Below are positions 37,607-46,431 of a stretch of DNA of 64,000 nucleotides, one piece after another. The stretch is from Bacillota bacterium (GTDB lineage: Bacteria > Bacillota > Clostridia > Lachnospirales > Cellulosilyticaceae): the NCBI GenBank assembly GCA_023393125.1, contig JAEWMQ010000036.1, forward strand, positions 1 to 64,000, in the 5' to 3' direction. How positions within the stretch are numbered: the stretch's first letter is position 1; every line of letters starts with the position of its first letter. The notes beneath the pieces were generated by a model. The model did not search any database. It was not told where the DNA came from and was given only the letters and a program-made list of their open reading frames with translations. The position numbers were made by a program, and so were the translations under genes.

Positions 37607-38299
37607 CTACAAAAATCGATAATTTACAAAACCTGCACCCCTAGAATTCATTTCTCCTAAGCCGCTACCAATAGCTAATAAACCTAATTCTTGTGCTACT
37701 GGGTTGGTTGCTAATTGAACTGTTATTTTATCCCCTAATAAAGTAATGTCCTTGTAGTGAAAAGCAATAGGCTTTGTGTTATCAAACCTCAGATATGAAA
37801 ATAGTTCAAAGTCTTCGTCTAGTTTGGTAGCATGCAAGGCATTATACTTTTTGATTAGATTCTCCCTAACTCTCTTTTCGAAGATTTCTTCTGGATACTT
37901 ATCTTTCCAATAGCCTGTATCAAATTTTAAGACGACTGGTGTTAAACTATATATCCTCTCAATGATTCTTTGCCTTAATGCTCTTACCTCTACCGTTAAA
38001 AACTTAAAGTTAGCATTATACTGTTTGTCTAATTGTATCCTAAAAAATTCAGCTAATGACTCATCAACAGTTCTTAATACAAAGGTATAAATATTTCCCT
38101 TCCTATAAATCCCCTCCTTCTCTAATGGCATAGGGGCACCATAAGTGTAAAACTTGTACTTATGCCCTGTATGTATTTGTTGCATTCCCTCTGACTGCAT
38201 TAAACAAGTGTCTATAAGTTTACTTAATTGTTCTAGTGCTATTTTTCGATTTACATCTGCTAGGCTATAGAGTTTGACTTGTAATTCATATACCTTCAT
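37607..38299 (-). CDS. cas6: crRNA-processing endoribonuclease Cas6
   Basis: 230 residues. Tandem ferredoxin-like RAMP protein with the C-terminal glycine-rich loop GLLAIGSGLGEMNSRGAGFVNYR typical of Cas6. A His at about 43-46 (IHTGHKYK) is the likely general base. Cuts the array transcript within each repeat to leave an 8-nt ATTGAAAT handle. First gene of the operon; its promoter must lie in 38300-38400, where an ATAAC-TT-GTTAT inverted repeat (about 38344-38357) could be an operator. Confidence 0.93.
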   Translation of the reverse strand: MKVYELQVKLYSLADVNRKIALEQLSKLIDTCLMQSEGMQQIHTGHKYKFYTYGAPMPLEKEGIYRKGNIYTFVLRTVDESLAEFFRIQLDKQYNANFKFLTVEVRALRQRIIERIYSLTPVVLKFDTGYWKDKYPEEIFEKRVRENLIKKYNALHATKLDEDFELFSYLRFDNTKPIAFHYKDITLLGDKITVQLATNPVAQELGLLAIGSGLGEMNSRGAGFVNYRFL

Positions 38300-38419
38300 G
38301 TCACATCCCCTTCTGTGATTATGTAAAAATATTACTATTTATAGCATAACTTGTTATAGAGTAATATTCAATTAAATGACTAAATTTTTTAATATTTCTA
38401 AATAGACAAGAATCTCTCT

Positions 38420-38495
38420 TTAAGCACAGTGCTTTAAACTGGTACCTATAGATTAGATACTCAAAAAAGTATGCCTAGTCTATAGGTACTTTTTG
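38420..38495. repeat. Two adjacent hairpins upstream of the cas operon
   Basis: TTTAAGCAC-AG-TGCTTTAAA (38420-38439) is followed by GTACCTATAGATTAG (38442-38456) pairing with CTAGTCTATAGGTAC (38475-38489) and then TTTTT on the plus strand. The second is a terminator-like stem for plus-strand transcription, yet no intact plus-strand gene precedes it. Confidence 0.6.
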
Positions 38496-38532
38496 TGTAT
38501 ACTTATGAATAACTTGTAAAAAATACTAGATT

Positions 38533-38649
38533 ATGAGTAAAATTATTTTTTCAGAAGAAGATATAAAATTACTAAAAGCTGACCTTTCCTGCAAGATATC
38601 TCCCTACTGCATATATTTATTCCTCAGTATAATTTTTTCTCAAACATAA
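38533..38649 (+). pseudogene. Possible remnant of an IS3-type orfA (HTH) protein
   Basis: A 38-codon frame opening with MSKIIFSEEDIKLLKA, which resembles the N terminus of small HTH proteins of IS3-family elements in Clostridia. After about 20 residues the similarity dissolves into a short hydrophobic tail (YLFLSIIFSQT) and a stop. No inverted repeats or orfB remnant were seen. Identification is from memory of the family pattern only and is tentative; it could be a chance short frame. Confidence 0.3.
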
Positions 38650-38745
38650 AATGCCCCCTCCTAAATAAACAAGTTTTATTATTTCACCTGTCTGCCCAGA
38701 AGGGAGCACATCATATCACAGCTAATGTGATAGCCTCTTTCACTT

Positions 38746-38793
38746 TTACTTATTCGTTTTTCTAAAGCTTATGTACTTATTATAAGCTGCTGC
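38746..38793 (-). pseudogene. 3'-end remnant of a stalk-domain gene paralogue
   Basis: In the minus frame this codes AAAYNKYISFRKTNK followed by TAA, preceded by an in-frame TAG. It matches the last residues of the intact protein ending at 23869 (AYNKYISFGETNK); the 41 bases around the stop differ at only four or five positions. It is what remains of a second copy, or of one end of a duplicated segment, and lies just right of the cas operon. Confidence 0.75.
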
Positions 38794-38812
38794 CTAAAAT
38801 CTAAGTTAAAAC

Positions 38813-40288
38813 TTATTTTAATAAATCAATCATGCTAGGGTACTCATTTAAAATAGTATAGACCTCCCAGATATCTTGAATTGTTTGCTTTTCTTTAGCT
38901 GTAATCAGGTGGTCAACATAGCTCTCTCCTGCAAATCTAATAGTAGCTTTATCACTGGCAATAATCTGTGTAATAATCTCTTCTAGATTGCGAATTTGAC
39001 TCGTTTGAATTTTCAAATCACTATGAGCAAATATATACCACTCAGCTACATCGCCACCCCAAATGACCTTACTCCCCCTATCAAAATACTCTAGCTCTAC
39101 TTCTTCTCTAAAATCATCACAAGCAAAGGTTATTCTGTCCATAAAAATCCAGTCTGAATTAACAAAACCTGTAATCATCATCAAGATAGGTCGATCATCC
39201 ACCGCAAGTCGTAATTCAATATTAGTGGTAGCACTAATATTATTATACTTTGTACTATAGCCTTTTGGCACAATCGTATACTGCTTAGCTACATCATCAT
39301 AAGTCACTGTTAACCTCGTTTTAATCTCCTGTAACTTTTCTTTAACTGCCCCTTCTTTTAAACTCTCTAGCTCATTACGTTTAGTAGCCATGCTCCCATC
39401 TAAATCATAAGCTAAGTTTTCATCTATCAAGGCTATGGCCTCTATATACTTTTTACCTTGTATTAATTCATCTACTTCTCCTAAAAGCTGCTTATTTATA
39501 CTTACCTTATATGTATCTTCTAGTGTCTTAAGTTCCTCATTGATTCCTAATATCGTACTTGCCTTCTCTATTTTTTCTAAGGCTTGCTTATACTTTTCTT
39601 CACTTGCTAATTGCTTTACTTCTTCAATAACCTGCACACTATAGCTGACCTTAGTTTCTTCTATTAAATTCTGCGCCTTTTCATAATTACTATCTATTTC
39701 AATCACTTTTTTAAAGCAAGTAATGGCTTCGCCTTTATCTGTTTGTAATAAATCATTTCCTCTTGCAAATTGTGCTTTAGATTCCTTCAACTTATCTAGA
39801 TAGCTAAAACTCTCATCCTTTTGCGTAGAAGGCACAAGCTCCAATCTGTATAAGAGCTTCAAACTCTTTTCAGCTTCTTCATAGCTCATACTCTCCTCTG
39901 CATATTGCTCCTTAATAGCCTGTTCTTGCTTTGTAATTAATTCAAGTAGCTTCTCTCTTTGTTTTGGATTCTCTTTAATCTTTGCGGCATATATCTCCTG
40001 AGCCTTGCCACTTTCTCCTTGTCCTAAGTACTTAACCACTTGCCTAGAATAGCCAGCATTTAAAACTATACCAGCCCCTAATAAAATAGCACCCAATGCC
40101 ACGCAGCAAGTCCCTCCTACAATAAGCTTCTTCTTAGAAAGCTTTATTCTCCAACATTTCTGCGGCTTCTGCTGCGAGCATTCTAATCCACTTTTTTCTT
40201 CCATTGATTCCTCCATAAGCCTTGTTCCACATTTGTTACAAAAAACACTTGCCTCTGGATTTTCATAATTACATACGTTGCATTTCAT
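38813..40288 (-). CDS. Zinc-ribbon, single-pass membrane protein with TPR-like repeats
   Basis: 491 residues. An N-terminal zinc ribbon (CNVCNYENPEASVFCNKCG) lies in the cytoplasm, a membrane helix (IVGGTCCVALGAILLGAGIVL) follows at about 52-72, then a long extracytoplasmic helical region with TPR-like units (GEAITCFKKVIEIDSNYEKAQNLI, EEKYKQALEKIEKAS) and a C-terminal beta-rich part. The architecture recurs in Firmicutes, usually of unknown function; a role as an envelope-stress or structural protein would be a guess. An AAGGGGG site precedes the ATG. It stands alone. Confidence 0.75.
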   Translation of the reverse strand: MKCNVCNYENPEASVFCNKCGTRLMEESMEEKSGLECSQQKPQKCWRIKLSKKKLIVGGTCCVALGAILLGAGIVLNAGYSRQVVKYLGQGESGKAQEIYAAKIKENPKQREKLLELITKQEQAIKEQYAEESMSYEEAEKSLKLLYRLELVPSTQKDESFSYLDKLKESKAQFARGNDLLQTDKGEAITCFKKVIEIDSNYEKAQNLIEETKVSYSVQVIEEVKQLASEEKYKQALEKIEKASTILGINEELKTLEDTYKVSINKQLLGEVDELIQGKKYIEAIALIDENLAYDLDGSMATKRNELESLKEGAVKEKLQEIKTRLTVTYDDVAKQYTIVPKGYSTKYNNISATTNIELRLAVDDRPILMMITGFVNSDWIFMDRITFACDDFREEVELEYFDRGSKVIWGGDVAEWYIFAHSDLKIQTSQIRNLEEIITQIIASDKATIRFAGESYVDHLITAKEKQTIQDIWEVYTILNEYPSMIDLLK

Positions 40289-40356
40289 CTTATTATCCCC
40301 CTTATGTAAGATTATTTTATTATATCAAAATGTCACAAACTGTCAAAATATGTTCT

Positions 40357-40387
40357 TTGATTTTGATGGATCATAAAAAACTATAAT
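40357..40387 (+). promoter_or_regulatory. Candidate promoter of an unannotated transcript
   Basis: TTGATT (40357-40362), a 19-base spacer and a perfect TATAAT (40382-40387) on the plus strand. There is no plus-strand gene until 41103. The spacer is longer than ideal, so this is tentative. Confidence 0.35.
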
Positions 40388-40393
40388 CTAATC

Positions 40394-40991
40394 AACTAGA
40401 CGCCTCTGTCCTACTAAATAATGATACCTAATCATTTCCGCTCTTATTTCCCTCCCCAACGCTTCTTTTTCCTAATAAGCAAAAATTATTTTAACTTTTT
40501 ATTAGGGAATCCTATCACTCACGACATATATATAGATGTGGAAACAAAATAAACAACTTCCTCGGCATAATTACCGCAGCATCAACTAGACGAACTGACC
40601 GGGTCGACTAACTCTCAATCTGTTGTTACAGGTAGCTCTAGCTCTAAGGAAAATGCTCGCTAGTGCGCTGGCAGGGAGGCGCCATCTATAAGTTGTCCAA
40701 AAATGTTTTTACATCTTAGCATTATCCAAAGAAAGTTTTAAACCAGAGTCTTAAAGCCTTAGCTTCCTCATCATAAGGGTGCACCGGCTAAGACTTTTAA
40801 GAGCTCCTCACTCTTCGTTTAAACTTTTATAACTTATGTCATTAGCCTCTTTGAAGTACATGCGTACTGAGGAGCTACTGCTATGCCCTTTTTCGAGCAA
40901 TGGCATAAGCTTATACAAGTAAATAACGAAGTTCTGGGCCCCAAAAAGGAGTGTTGCAAGACTAGGCGACTAGTTTGCAACACTCCTTTTT
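40394..40991 (+). ncRNA. Candidate structured non-coding RNA of about 600 nt
   Basis: Gene-free 800-bp gap between two divergent genes, yet it ends in a very strong terminator and its right half is less AT-rich than other gaps. Several stems can be drawn: CTTAAAGCCTTAGC with GCTAAGACTTTTAAG (40751-40805), AGCTCCTCA with TGAGGAGCT (about 40811 and 40866), and TATGCC with GGCATA (about 40880-40912). No protein frame of note exists. The size would suit large ornate RNAs known from Firmicutes, but I cannot assign a class from memory. Both transcription and class are unproven. Confidence 0.35.
40943..40991 (+). terminator. Very strong intrinsic terminator
   Basis: AAAAAGGAGTGTTGCAA pairs perfectly with TTGCAACACTCCTTTTT, and the loop itself contains ACTAG-GCGA-CTAGT, giving 22 paired positions in all. 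It is symmetrical and could act both ways, but there is no annotated gene ending here on either strand. Confidence 0.85.
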
Positions 40992-41102
40992 GTGCGTGCT
41001 AACTCATATGATATAAATGATTCTCATCTATTCAAACTCTCATAATCGAGGTATAATTAAATTATTATTCAAAATTTTTAATTATTTTAAACTGAGGTGT
41101 TT

Positions 41103-42056
41103 ATGAAATTAATCCGTTCTCTATTAACGCTCCTTTTATTTTGTACATTTCTACTAACAAGTTGTCAATCTCGATCACATCCTGCTATGTATCTAGGTTC
41201 ATCAGGGGTAGGTGTCACTTTACTCCAAGAAAATAATAAGACAGTTACAATTCTTGAGGATTCTCATTTTTCCTATATCTTAACAGTAAGTGAACGTAGT
41301 ATCTATTATGTCTGTTTAGATGGCACTATTTGGCGCTATGACTTAGAAGAAAAAGAAGCTTATCACTTACTTGATAAATCTGTAGTCTCTTATGCTTCTC
41401 AAGATGAAGAGTTTATTTATTTAGGTTTAGGAATGACCAATGGAACTAGCTGTATTTATATCTTTTTAAAAGATAGTAATGAACTCAAAAAAGTCATTTC
41501 CATAACCCCTCCACTTGGTTCACAAGACTGGGTATTTGTTTCTTATATAGATGAACAGAATGTTTATTATACCGTTATTAATGCCTCACAACCTACTGCC
41601 ACCTATTGCATGAATATAGATGGCTCAAATTCACGGAAACTCTTTGAGGGAAATATGACCGTTATTCACAAAGATAGTAAGAACATCTACTACACCCTCT
41701 CACAAACAGATTCAATCGGCATCTACAAAAGTGATTTAGACTTTAAACACGCTGAATACATTGTCCCAGAAGGTTCTGATGGCATTATACAAGGCGATAC
41801 CCTTTACTATCTAAAAGCTCAAGGTTTATATACTACTTCTTTAGATGGTACTAAGACGAAAAAACTCTGCAATGATGCTATCCGATATAATTATTTTATT
41901 CAAGATGATGTGATTTACTATATTAAACGAGTTAAAGTACAAGGTATTACTGGACAGGTTCTTTCAGCAGATGGACATCTCTATAGTATTCACTCAAATG
42001 GTTCTAATAAAAAATGTCTACTTAAGGAAACTATTAATAGTGTGTTTCCTCAGTAA
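41103..42056 (+). CDS. DUF5050-like beta-propeller lipoprotein
   Basis: 317 residues. Signal peptide with lipobox LLTSC-QS, then repeated strands with Ile-Tyr-Tyr motifs (SIYYVCLDGTIWRYDL, NVYYTVINA, NIYYTLSQTD, TLYYLKAQGLYTTSLDG) typical of DUF5050-type beta-propellers. Attached to the outer face of the membrane; function unknown. ATG 41103 is chosen over GTG 41097 because GAGG lies five bases before it. A TATAAT at 41052-41057 may be its -10 box. It precedes the GH9 gene by 176 bases and may be independent of it. Confidence 0.8.
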   Translation: MKLIRSLLTLLLFCTFLLTSCQSRSHPAMYLGSSGVGVTLLQENNKTVTILEDSHFSYILTVSERSIYYVCLDGTIWRYDLEEKEAYHLLDKSVVSYASQDEEFIYLGLGMTNGTSCIYIFLKDSNELKKVISITPPLGSQDWVFVSYIDEQNVYYTVINASQPTATYCMNIDGSNSRKLFEGNMTVIHKDSKNIYYTLSQTDSIGIYKSDLDFKHAEYIVPEGSDGIIQGDTLYYLKAQGLYTTSLDGTKTKKLCNDAIRYNYFIQDDVIYYIKRVKVQGITGQVLSADGHLYSIHSNGSNKKCLLKETINSVFPQ

Positions 42057-42117
42057 TACAGATTTATGCTTTTTCGTTTCAACATATGCTCATTTTTTTT
42101 ACAACTTATCCATGTTT

Positions 42118-42147
42118 TTGTGGAAATTATTCTCTTTATAGTATAAT
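42118..42147 (+). promoter_or_regulatory. Candidate promoter of the GH9-CBM3 cellulase gene
   Basis: TTGTGG (42118-42123), an 18-base spacer and a perfect TATAAT (42142-42147). The 85-base leader carries a small stem CTTAGACA-TCG-TGTCTTAG near the predicted 5' end. Confidence 0.55.
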
Positions 42148-42232
42148 TTGATTGTCTTAGACATCGTGTCTTAGCACTTTTAGAAATCATCTATTTAAAT
42201 CAAAATCAATAAAATCTAAGGAGGGTCAGTGT

Positions 42233-44137
42233 ATGAAAAAATGTATTCACACGAAAAGAAATATCGCTATACTTACAGGCTTCGCTGTTTTTGGCTCTAT
42301 GTTCTCACTTCTAGGTGACTTTAATCAAACTAAAGCTGCTACTGACTATGACTATCTCACTGCCTTAAAGTATGGTATCCAATTTTACGATGCTAATAAA
42401 TGCGGCGTAGATGCTGGTACTAATAATGCCTTTGACTGGCGTGGAGCCTGCCATGTTAATGATGGTAAAGATGTAGGACTTGATTTAAATGGTGGTTATC
42501 ATGACTGTGGTGACCATGTTAAATTTGGAATTACACAAGGGTATGCGGCAAGTGTACTTGGTTGGAGCTTTTATGAATACAAAGATGGCTTTGACAAAGC
42601 AGGTGCTACTCAAAAAACATTGCAAACGCTTAAGCATTTTACAGACTATCTATTAAAATCTCATCCTAATCCTAATGTTTTTTATTATCAAGTAGGAGAT
42701 GGCAATGTAGATCATAGTTATTGGGGATCACCTGAAGCTCAAGGAGATCGCTCTACTATGTTTAAGGTAGATGCTAATAATGCTGGTTCAGATGTAGCTG
42801 GTGAAGCTTCTGCTGCACTTAGCTTAATGTATCTCAACTATAAAGATATCGATTCAGCTTATGCTAATCGCTGCTTAGCTGCTGCTAAAACCCTTTATAC
42901 CTTAGCTAAGGTTAAACCAGGTACTAGCCAAGGTCAAAGTTTCTATACCTCTAGTAGCTATAAAGACGACTTAGCTTGGGCTGCTACTTGGCTTTATCAA
43001 ATCACAGGTGACTTAGCTTATCTTAATGATGCTGAAAATTATATAAAAACCTCTACAGGCATTGCAAAAGATGAATGGACTATGTGCTGGGACAATATGC
43101 TTAGTCCTGCTACTATTCAGTTATATAAGCTAACTAATAATTCCGTTTATCTAGATGCTATTAAACATAACTTAAATTACTGGTATAACAGTGTTCCAAC
43201 CACACCTGGTGGATTAAAATACTTAAATAACTGGGGTGTACTTAGATATTCAGCTGCTGAGTCTATGATTGCTCTACAGTACTATGATTTAACAGGAGAT
43301 ACAGCTGCTAAATCCTTAGCTGTTTCTCAAGTTAATTATATCCTTGGAAACAATCCTAATGGTATGTCTTATATGATTGGCTATGGCTCTAAATATCCAA
43401 GCTATCCACATCATAGAGCAGCTAATGGCTATACTTATGTAGATGGTGGTAACTTAAAACCGGCTAAACATGTACTTACAGGTGCATTAGTTGGCGGTCC
43501 TAACTCTAATGACCAATACAGTGATAGTGGGAATGATTATGTTTATACAGAAGTAGGTATTGATTATAATGCTGGGCTAGTTGGTGCACTTGCAGGTTTA
43601 GCTTCAAATCAAGACGGACCTGTTCCTACTCCTACTCCTACACCAACACCCACTCCTACACCAACACCCACTCCTACACCAACGCCTACTCCTACACCAA
43701 CGCCTACACCAACACCTACCTCTACGCCAACACCTACTGAAGGTATTGTCCCTAAGGTTAGTGTTACTACTCAGTTAGGTAGCTCTGTTAATCAACAATA
43801 TGCTATTACCTCTGTAGGTAGCCAGAATCTTGATCTTTCTAAACTCACCATTCGCTACTACTATAGTAAAACCAGCACAAAGAGCCAAAGCTTTTGGTGT
43901 GATAGCGCAGGTCTTCAGCTTAATGTGTCTCCATGGTATGTGAATCTTTCTTCAGGAGTAAAGGGTACCTTTAAAGATGGTTATCTTGAAATCACTTTTG
44001 ATACTACCTACAGTATGGCACCTAACTCTGGTTCACTTAATTTAGGCATTCGTTTTGCCCAGAGTGATTGGTCTAGCTATGAAAATTTAGTTGATAAAGG
44101 CTATGAAATCTATTACAACGGTACATTAGTGAAGTAA
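42233..44137 (+). CDS. Secreted GH9 cellulase with C-terminal CBM3
   Basis: 634 residues. Signal peptide (to about 35), GH9 catalytic domain directly after it (about 38-470), Pro-Thr linker (about 473-512) and a CBM3 (about 515-634, containing SFWCDSAGLQLNVSPWYV). Catalytic Asp pair in DCGDHVKF (91-98), conserved His in PHHRAANG and general acid Glu in VYTEVGIDYNAG. There is no N-terminal Ig-like domain, unlike the second GH9 protein of this window. GH9 enzymes of this arrangement are typically endo- or processive endoglucanases. No dockerin, so it is a free secreted enzyme. AAGGAGGG is the ribosome binding site. Confidence 0.95.
   Translation: MKKCIHTKRNIAILTGFAVFGSMFSLLGDFNQTKAATDYDYLTALKYGIQFYDANKCGVDAGTNNAFDWRGACHVNDGKDVGLDLNGGYHDCGDHVKFGITQGYAASVLGWSFYEYKDGFDKAGATQKTLQTLKHFTDYLLKSHPNPNVFYYQVGDGNVDHSYWGSPEAQGDRSTMFKVDANNAGSDVAGEASAALSLMYLNYKDIDSAYANRCLAAAKTLYTLAKVKPGTSQGQSFYTSSSYKDDLAWAATWLYQITGDLAYLNDAENYIKTSTGIAKDEWTMCWDNMLSPATIQLYKLTNNSVYLDAIKHNLNYWYNSVPTTPGGLKYLNNWGVLRYSAAESMIALQYYDLTGDTAAKSLAVSQVNYILGNNPNGMSYMIGYGSKYPSYPHHRAANGYTYVDGGNLKPAKHVLTGALVGGPNSNDQYSDSGNDYVYTEVGIDYNAGLVGALAGLASNQDGPVPTPTPTPTPTPTPTPTPTPTPTPTPTPTPTPTSTPTPTEGIVPKVSVTTQLGSSVNQQYAITSVGSQNLDLSKLTIRYYYSKTSTKSQSFWCDSAGLQLNVSPWYVNLSSGVKGTFKDGYLEITFDTTYSMAPNSGSLNLGIRFAQSDWSSYENLVDKGYEIYYNGTLVK
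43625..43737 (+). repeat. Pro-Thr linker repeat of the GH9-CBM3 gene
   Basis: Tandem CCTACT/CCAACA-type hexanucleotides coding for alternating Pro and Thr. A flexible, probably length-variable linker. Confidence 0.9.
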
Positions 44138-44153
44138 TAACTTCTAAAATACA

Positions 44154-44188
44154 AATAGAGCCGAACAATTTGTTCGGCTCTATTTTAT
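44154..44188. terminator. Bidirectional terminator between the GH9 gene and the sugar ABC operon
   Basis: AATAGAGCCGAACAA pairs perfectly with TTGTTCGGCTCTATT around a one-base gap; U-rich flanks occur in both directions. The two genes converge here. Confidence 0.85.
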
Positions 44189-44205
44189 ATAAAAAGGGAG
44201 TGTGA

Positions 44206-45549
44206 TTACTTGTTTTCATCTATAATTTGTTGACCTTTTTTCGTTAAAGTATCGATGAGCTGATCTAAACTTACATCACCTAATAAATAAAGGTCACATT
44301 CCTCTTTTACCATAGTTGCCAATGTTTTTTGGAAAACTGGAGAAATATTATGGATATTATCAAACCATTTTGGATTGTTAATTACTTTATCTAACGTTTC
44401 TACATCACAGTATTTTGCTTCACCAATCATTTTATTAATACTTTCCATCTTATCTGTGTTAGCTTCAGCTGTAATGCTTACACCTTTAATATTCATACCT
44501 TCTGTTGTATAGAAACGAATGAAATCATAAGCTTCTTGTGGGTGTGTTGAAGTTTTTGCAATAGAGTAGTATTGACTTTGTGTGAAGGTACTACCTTCCT
44601 GACCATCTTTAAAACGAGGAAGTGGTGCAAAGGTTGTCACAAAATCATGAGGATATTTCTCTTGATCTTCTATTTCTGATAACATCCAAGTTCCAATAGG
44701 AAGCATTGCTACTTTTCCTGTAAAGAATTGGTCTCTATAGTTCATATTAAGTGAACGTACATCTGATAATGGTACAGAACATTTATCTACATTTTCCATA
44801 TCATATCTAAATTGTAACCAATCAGCGAAGTTTGGATCATCAAAGTTCAGTTCTGTTTCTGATTTCATAATTGGATTGTCTTTTTTAGTAGACCATACAC
44901 CTAAGTAATCATAGTGGTCCCAAGAATGGAAGTATGAACCATAACGTTTGTTTGCACCTTCACCTTGAGTTAAAGCATTAGCATATTCTCTATAATCATC
45001 CCATGTCCAGTCTAATGATGGTACTTCTAGGCCTGCTTCATTTAACATGTCTTTATTGAGAAGAACTAACCATGACTTAACATCTCCTGGAATACCATAA
45101 AGCTGATCATTAACTGGAGAGTAAATTGTATAAGCTTCTTCTGGCTTAACACCTTCTGCTGCAAAGTACTCATCTAGTGGTAAATAAGACCCTGTACTTG
45201 CACGTTCTGCATGTTCTGGATAAGCAGAGGTCATAACAATATCCATAGCTTCTCCGCCCATTAGCATAAGGTCTACTGTTTTATAGTAGTCAGTAGCAAC
45301 CATAGATCCTACATACTCAAAAGTAACATTTACATTAGGATGAAGTGCTTTATAAGCTTCTGCTACAGCTTTATCTTGTTCTTCTTGGTCACTTAACCAG
45401 CTCATGAAACGTATATTAATGATTTCACTACCATCTGCCGCAGTTTGGGTTCCTGCTGGTTTTGCATTACTACTTCCACAACCTGTAAGTGCTGTTAGTC
45501 CTACTGTTGATAATAAAAATAAAGCTGTAATCTTTTTACACATTTTCAT
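44206..45549 (-). CDS. Sugar ABC transporter substrate-binding lipoprotein
   Basis: 447 residues, family 1 solute-binding protein. Lipobox LTALTGC-GSSN, then NIRFMSWLSDQEEQDKAV. ATG 45549 is chosen because AAGGAG lies nine bases before it; the frame reaches 45570 but that start would place the site inside the coding region. Last gene of a long minus-strand operon. Ligand unknown; the downstream enzymes suggest a glycoside or sugar-acid derivative. Confidence 0.88.
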   Translation of the reverse strand: MKMCKKITALFLLSTVGLTALTGCGSSNAKPAGTQTAADGSEIINIRFMSWLSDQEEQDKAVAEAYKALHPNVNVTFEYVGSMVATDYYKTVDLMLMGGEAMDIVMTSAYPEHAERASTGSYLPLDEYFAAEGVKPEEAYTIYSPVNDQLYGIPGDVKSWLVLLNKDMLNEAGLEVPSLDWTWDDYREYANALTQGEGANKRYGSYFHSWDHYDYLGVWSTKKDNPIMKSETELNFDDPNFADWLQFRYDMENVDKCSVPLSDVRSLNMNYRDQFFTGKVAMLPIGTWMLSEIEDQEKYPHDFVTTFAPLPRFKDGQEGSTFTQSQYYSIAKTSTHPQEAYDFIRFYTTEGMNIKGVSITAEANTDKMESINKMIGEAKYCDVETLDKVINNPKWFDNIHNISPVFQKTLATMVKEECDLYLLGDVSLDQLIDTLTKKGQQIIDENK

Positions 45550-45585
45550 AGTACCAATCTCCTTTTTCATCTAAGTGATTTTTGA

Positions 45586-46416
45586 CTAACCTTTAACAGC
45601 TCCTGAAGCAATGCCATCGATTACATAGCGCTGTCCAATGAGAAATACAATAATCAGTGGCACAATAGCAGATACTGCGGCTGCCATTATTAATGAGTAA
45701 TAAGCACCTGATTCAGAGGCAAATTGTTTCATTCCTAACTGAATCGTAAATAAATCTCTTGAGTTTAAGAAAACTAATGGTGTTTGATAATCGTTCCATG
45801 TCCATACAAACTTTAAGATAGATAAAGTTGCAACTGATGGTTTCATAATAGGCATTATAATACTTGAATAAATTCTCCAGTGGCCTGCACCATCAATTTT
45901 TGCTGATTCTGATAAAGACTCAGGAATAGATACCATGTTTTGTCTCAGTAAAAATACACCATATACACTAAAGGAAAGCATGGCAACAATTCCTGTATGT
46001 GTGTTATATAAATTAAGACTTCTAAGGATTAAGAATTGTGAAACGATGGTTACTTGTGGTGGAATCATCATCGTAGCAAGATATAACATAAAGACTTTAT
46101 CTCTACCTTTCCACTTTACCTTAGAAAAACCATAAGCTCCAAGAGAAGATACAAAAACTTGAGCTACAGTTGCTAAAACGGTTACTTTAATAGAGTTCCA
46201 ATAATAAAGACCAAAATTATATTTACCACCCCATACTTCTTTGAAGTTTTCAATTACATTCCATCTTTGTGGAATCCATTGAATAGGAAAAGCAAATACA
46301 TCCGCTTCTACCTTACATGCTGTACTAATCATCCATAAGAGAGGAACTATCATAGTAAAGCCTAGTAAAAACATAATTGCTGTTAGAATTATTTTAGAAA
46401 TTTTTTCTCTAGTCAC
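45586..46416 (-). CDS. Sugar ABC transporter permease (MalG type)
   Basis: 276 residues, six membrane segments, EAA loop SESAKIDGAGHWRIYSSIIMP. GTG start after GGGGG. Forms a heterodimer with the neighbouring permease; no ATPase gene in the operon, so an MsmX-like shared ATPase is expected elsewhere. Confidence 0.9.
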   Translation of the reverse strand: MTREKISKIILTAIMFLLGFTMIVPLLWMISTACKVEADVFAFPIQWIPQRWNVIENFKEVWGGKYNFGLYYWNSIKVTVLATVAQVFVSSLGAYGFSKVKWKGRDKVFMLYLATMMIPPQVTIVSQFLILRSLNLYNTHTGIVAMLSFSVYGVFLLRQNMVSIPESLSESAKIDGAGHWRIYSSIIMPIMKPSVATLSILKFVWTWNDYQTPLVFLNSRDLFTIQLGMKQFASESGAYYSLIMAAAVSAIVPLIIVFLIGQRYVIDGIASGAVKG

Positions 46417-46431
46417 ATGTGTTTCCCCCTA

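Noticed and set aside
40655..40690. Possible third copy of the palindromic core (GAAAATGCTCGCTAGTGCGC is similar to part of element B)
   Set aside because: The resemblance covers only about 15 bases, flanking stem bases do not pair, and the other conserved blocks are missing.
43625..43737. Short tandem repeat considered as a CRISPR-like or regulatory repeat
   Set aside because: It is in frame and codes for the Pro-Thr linker of the GH9 protein.
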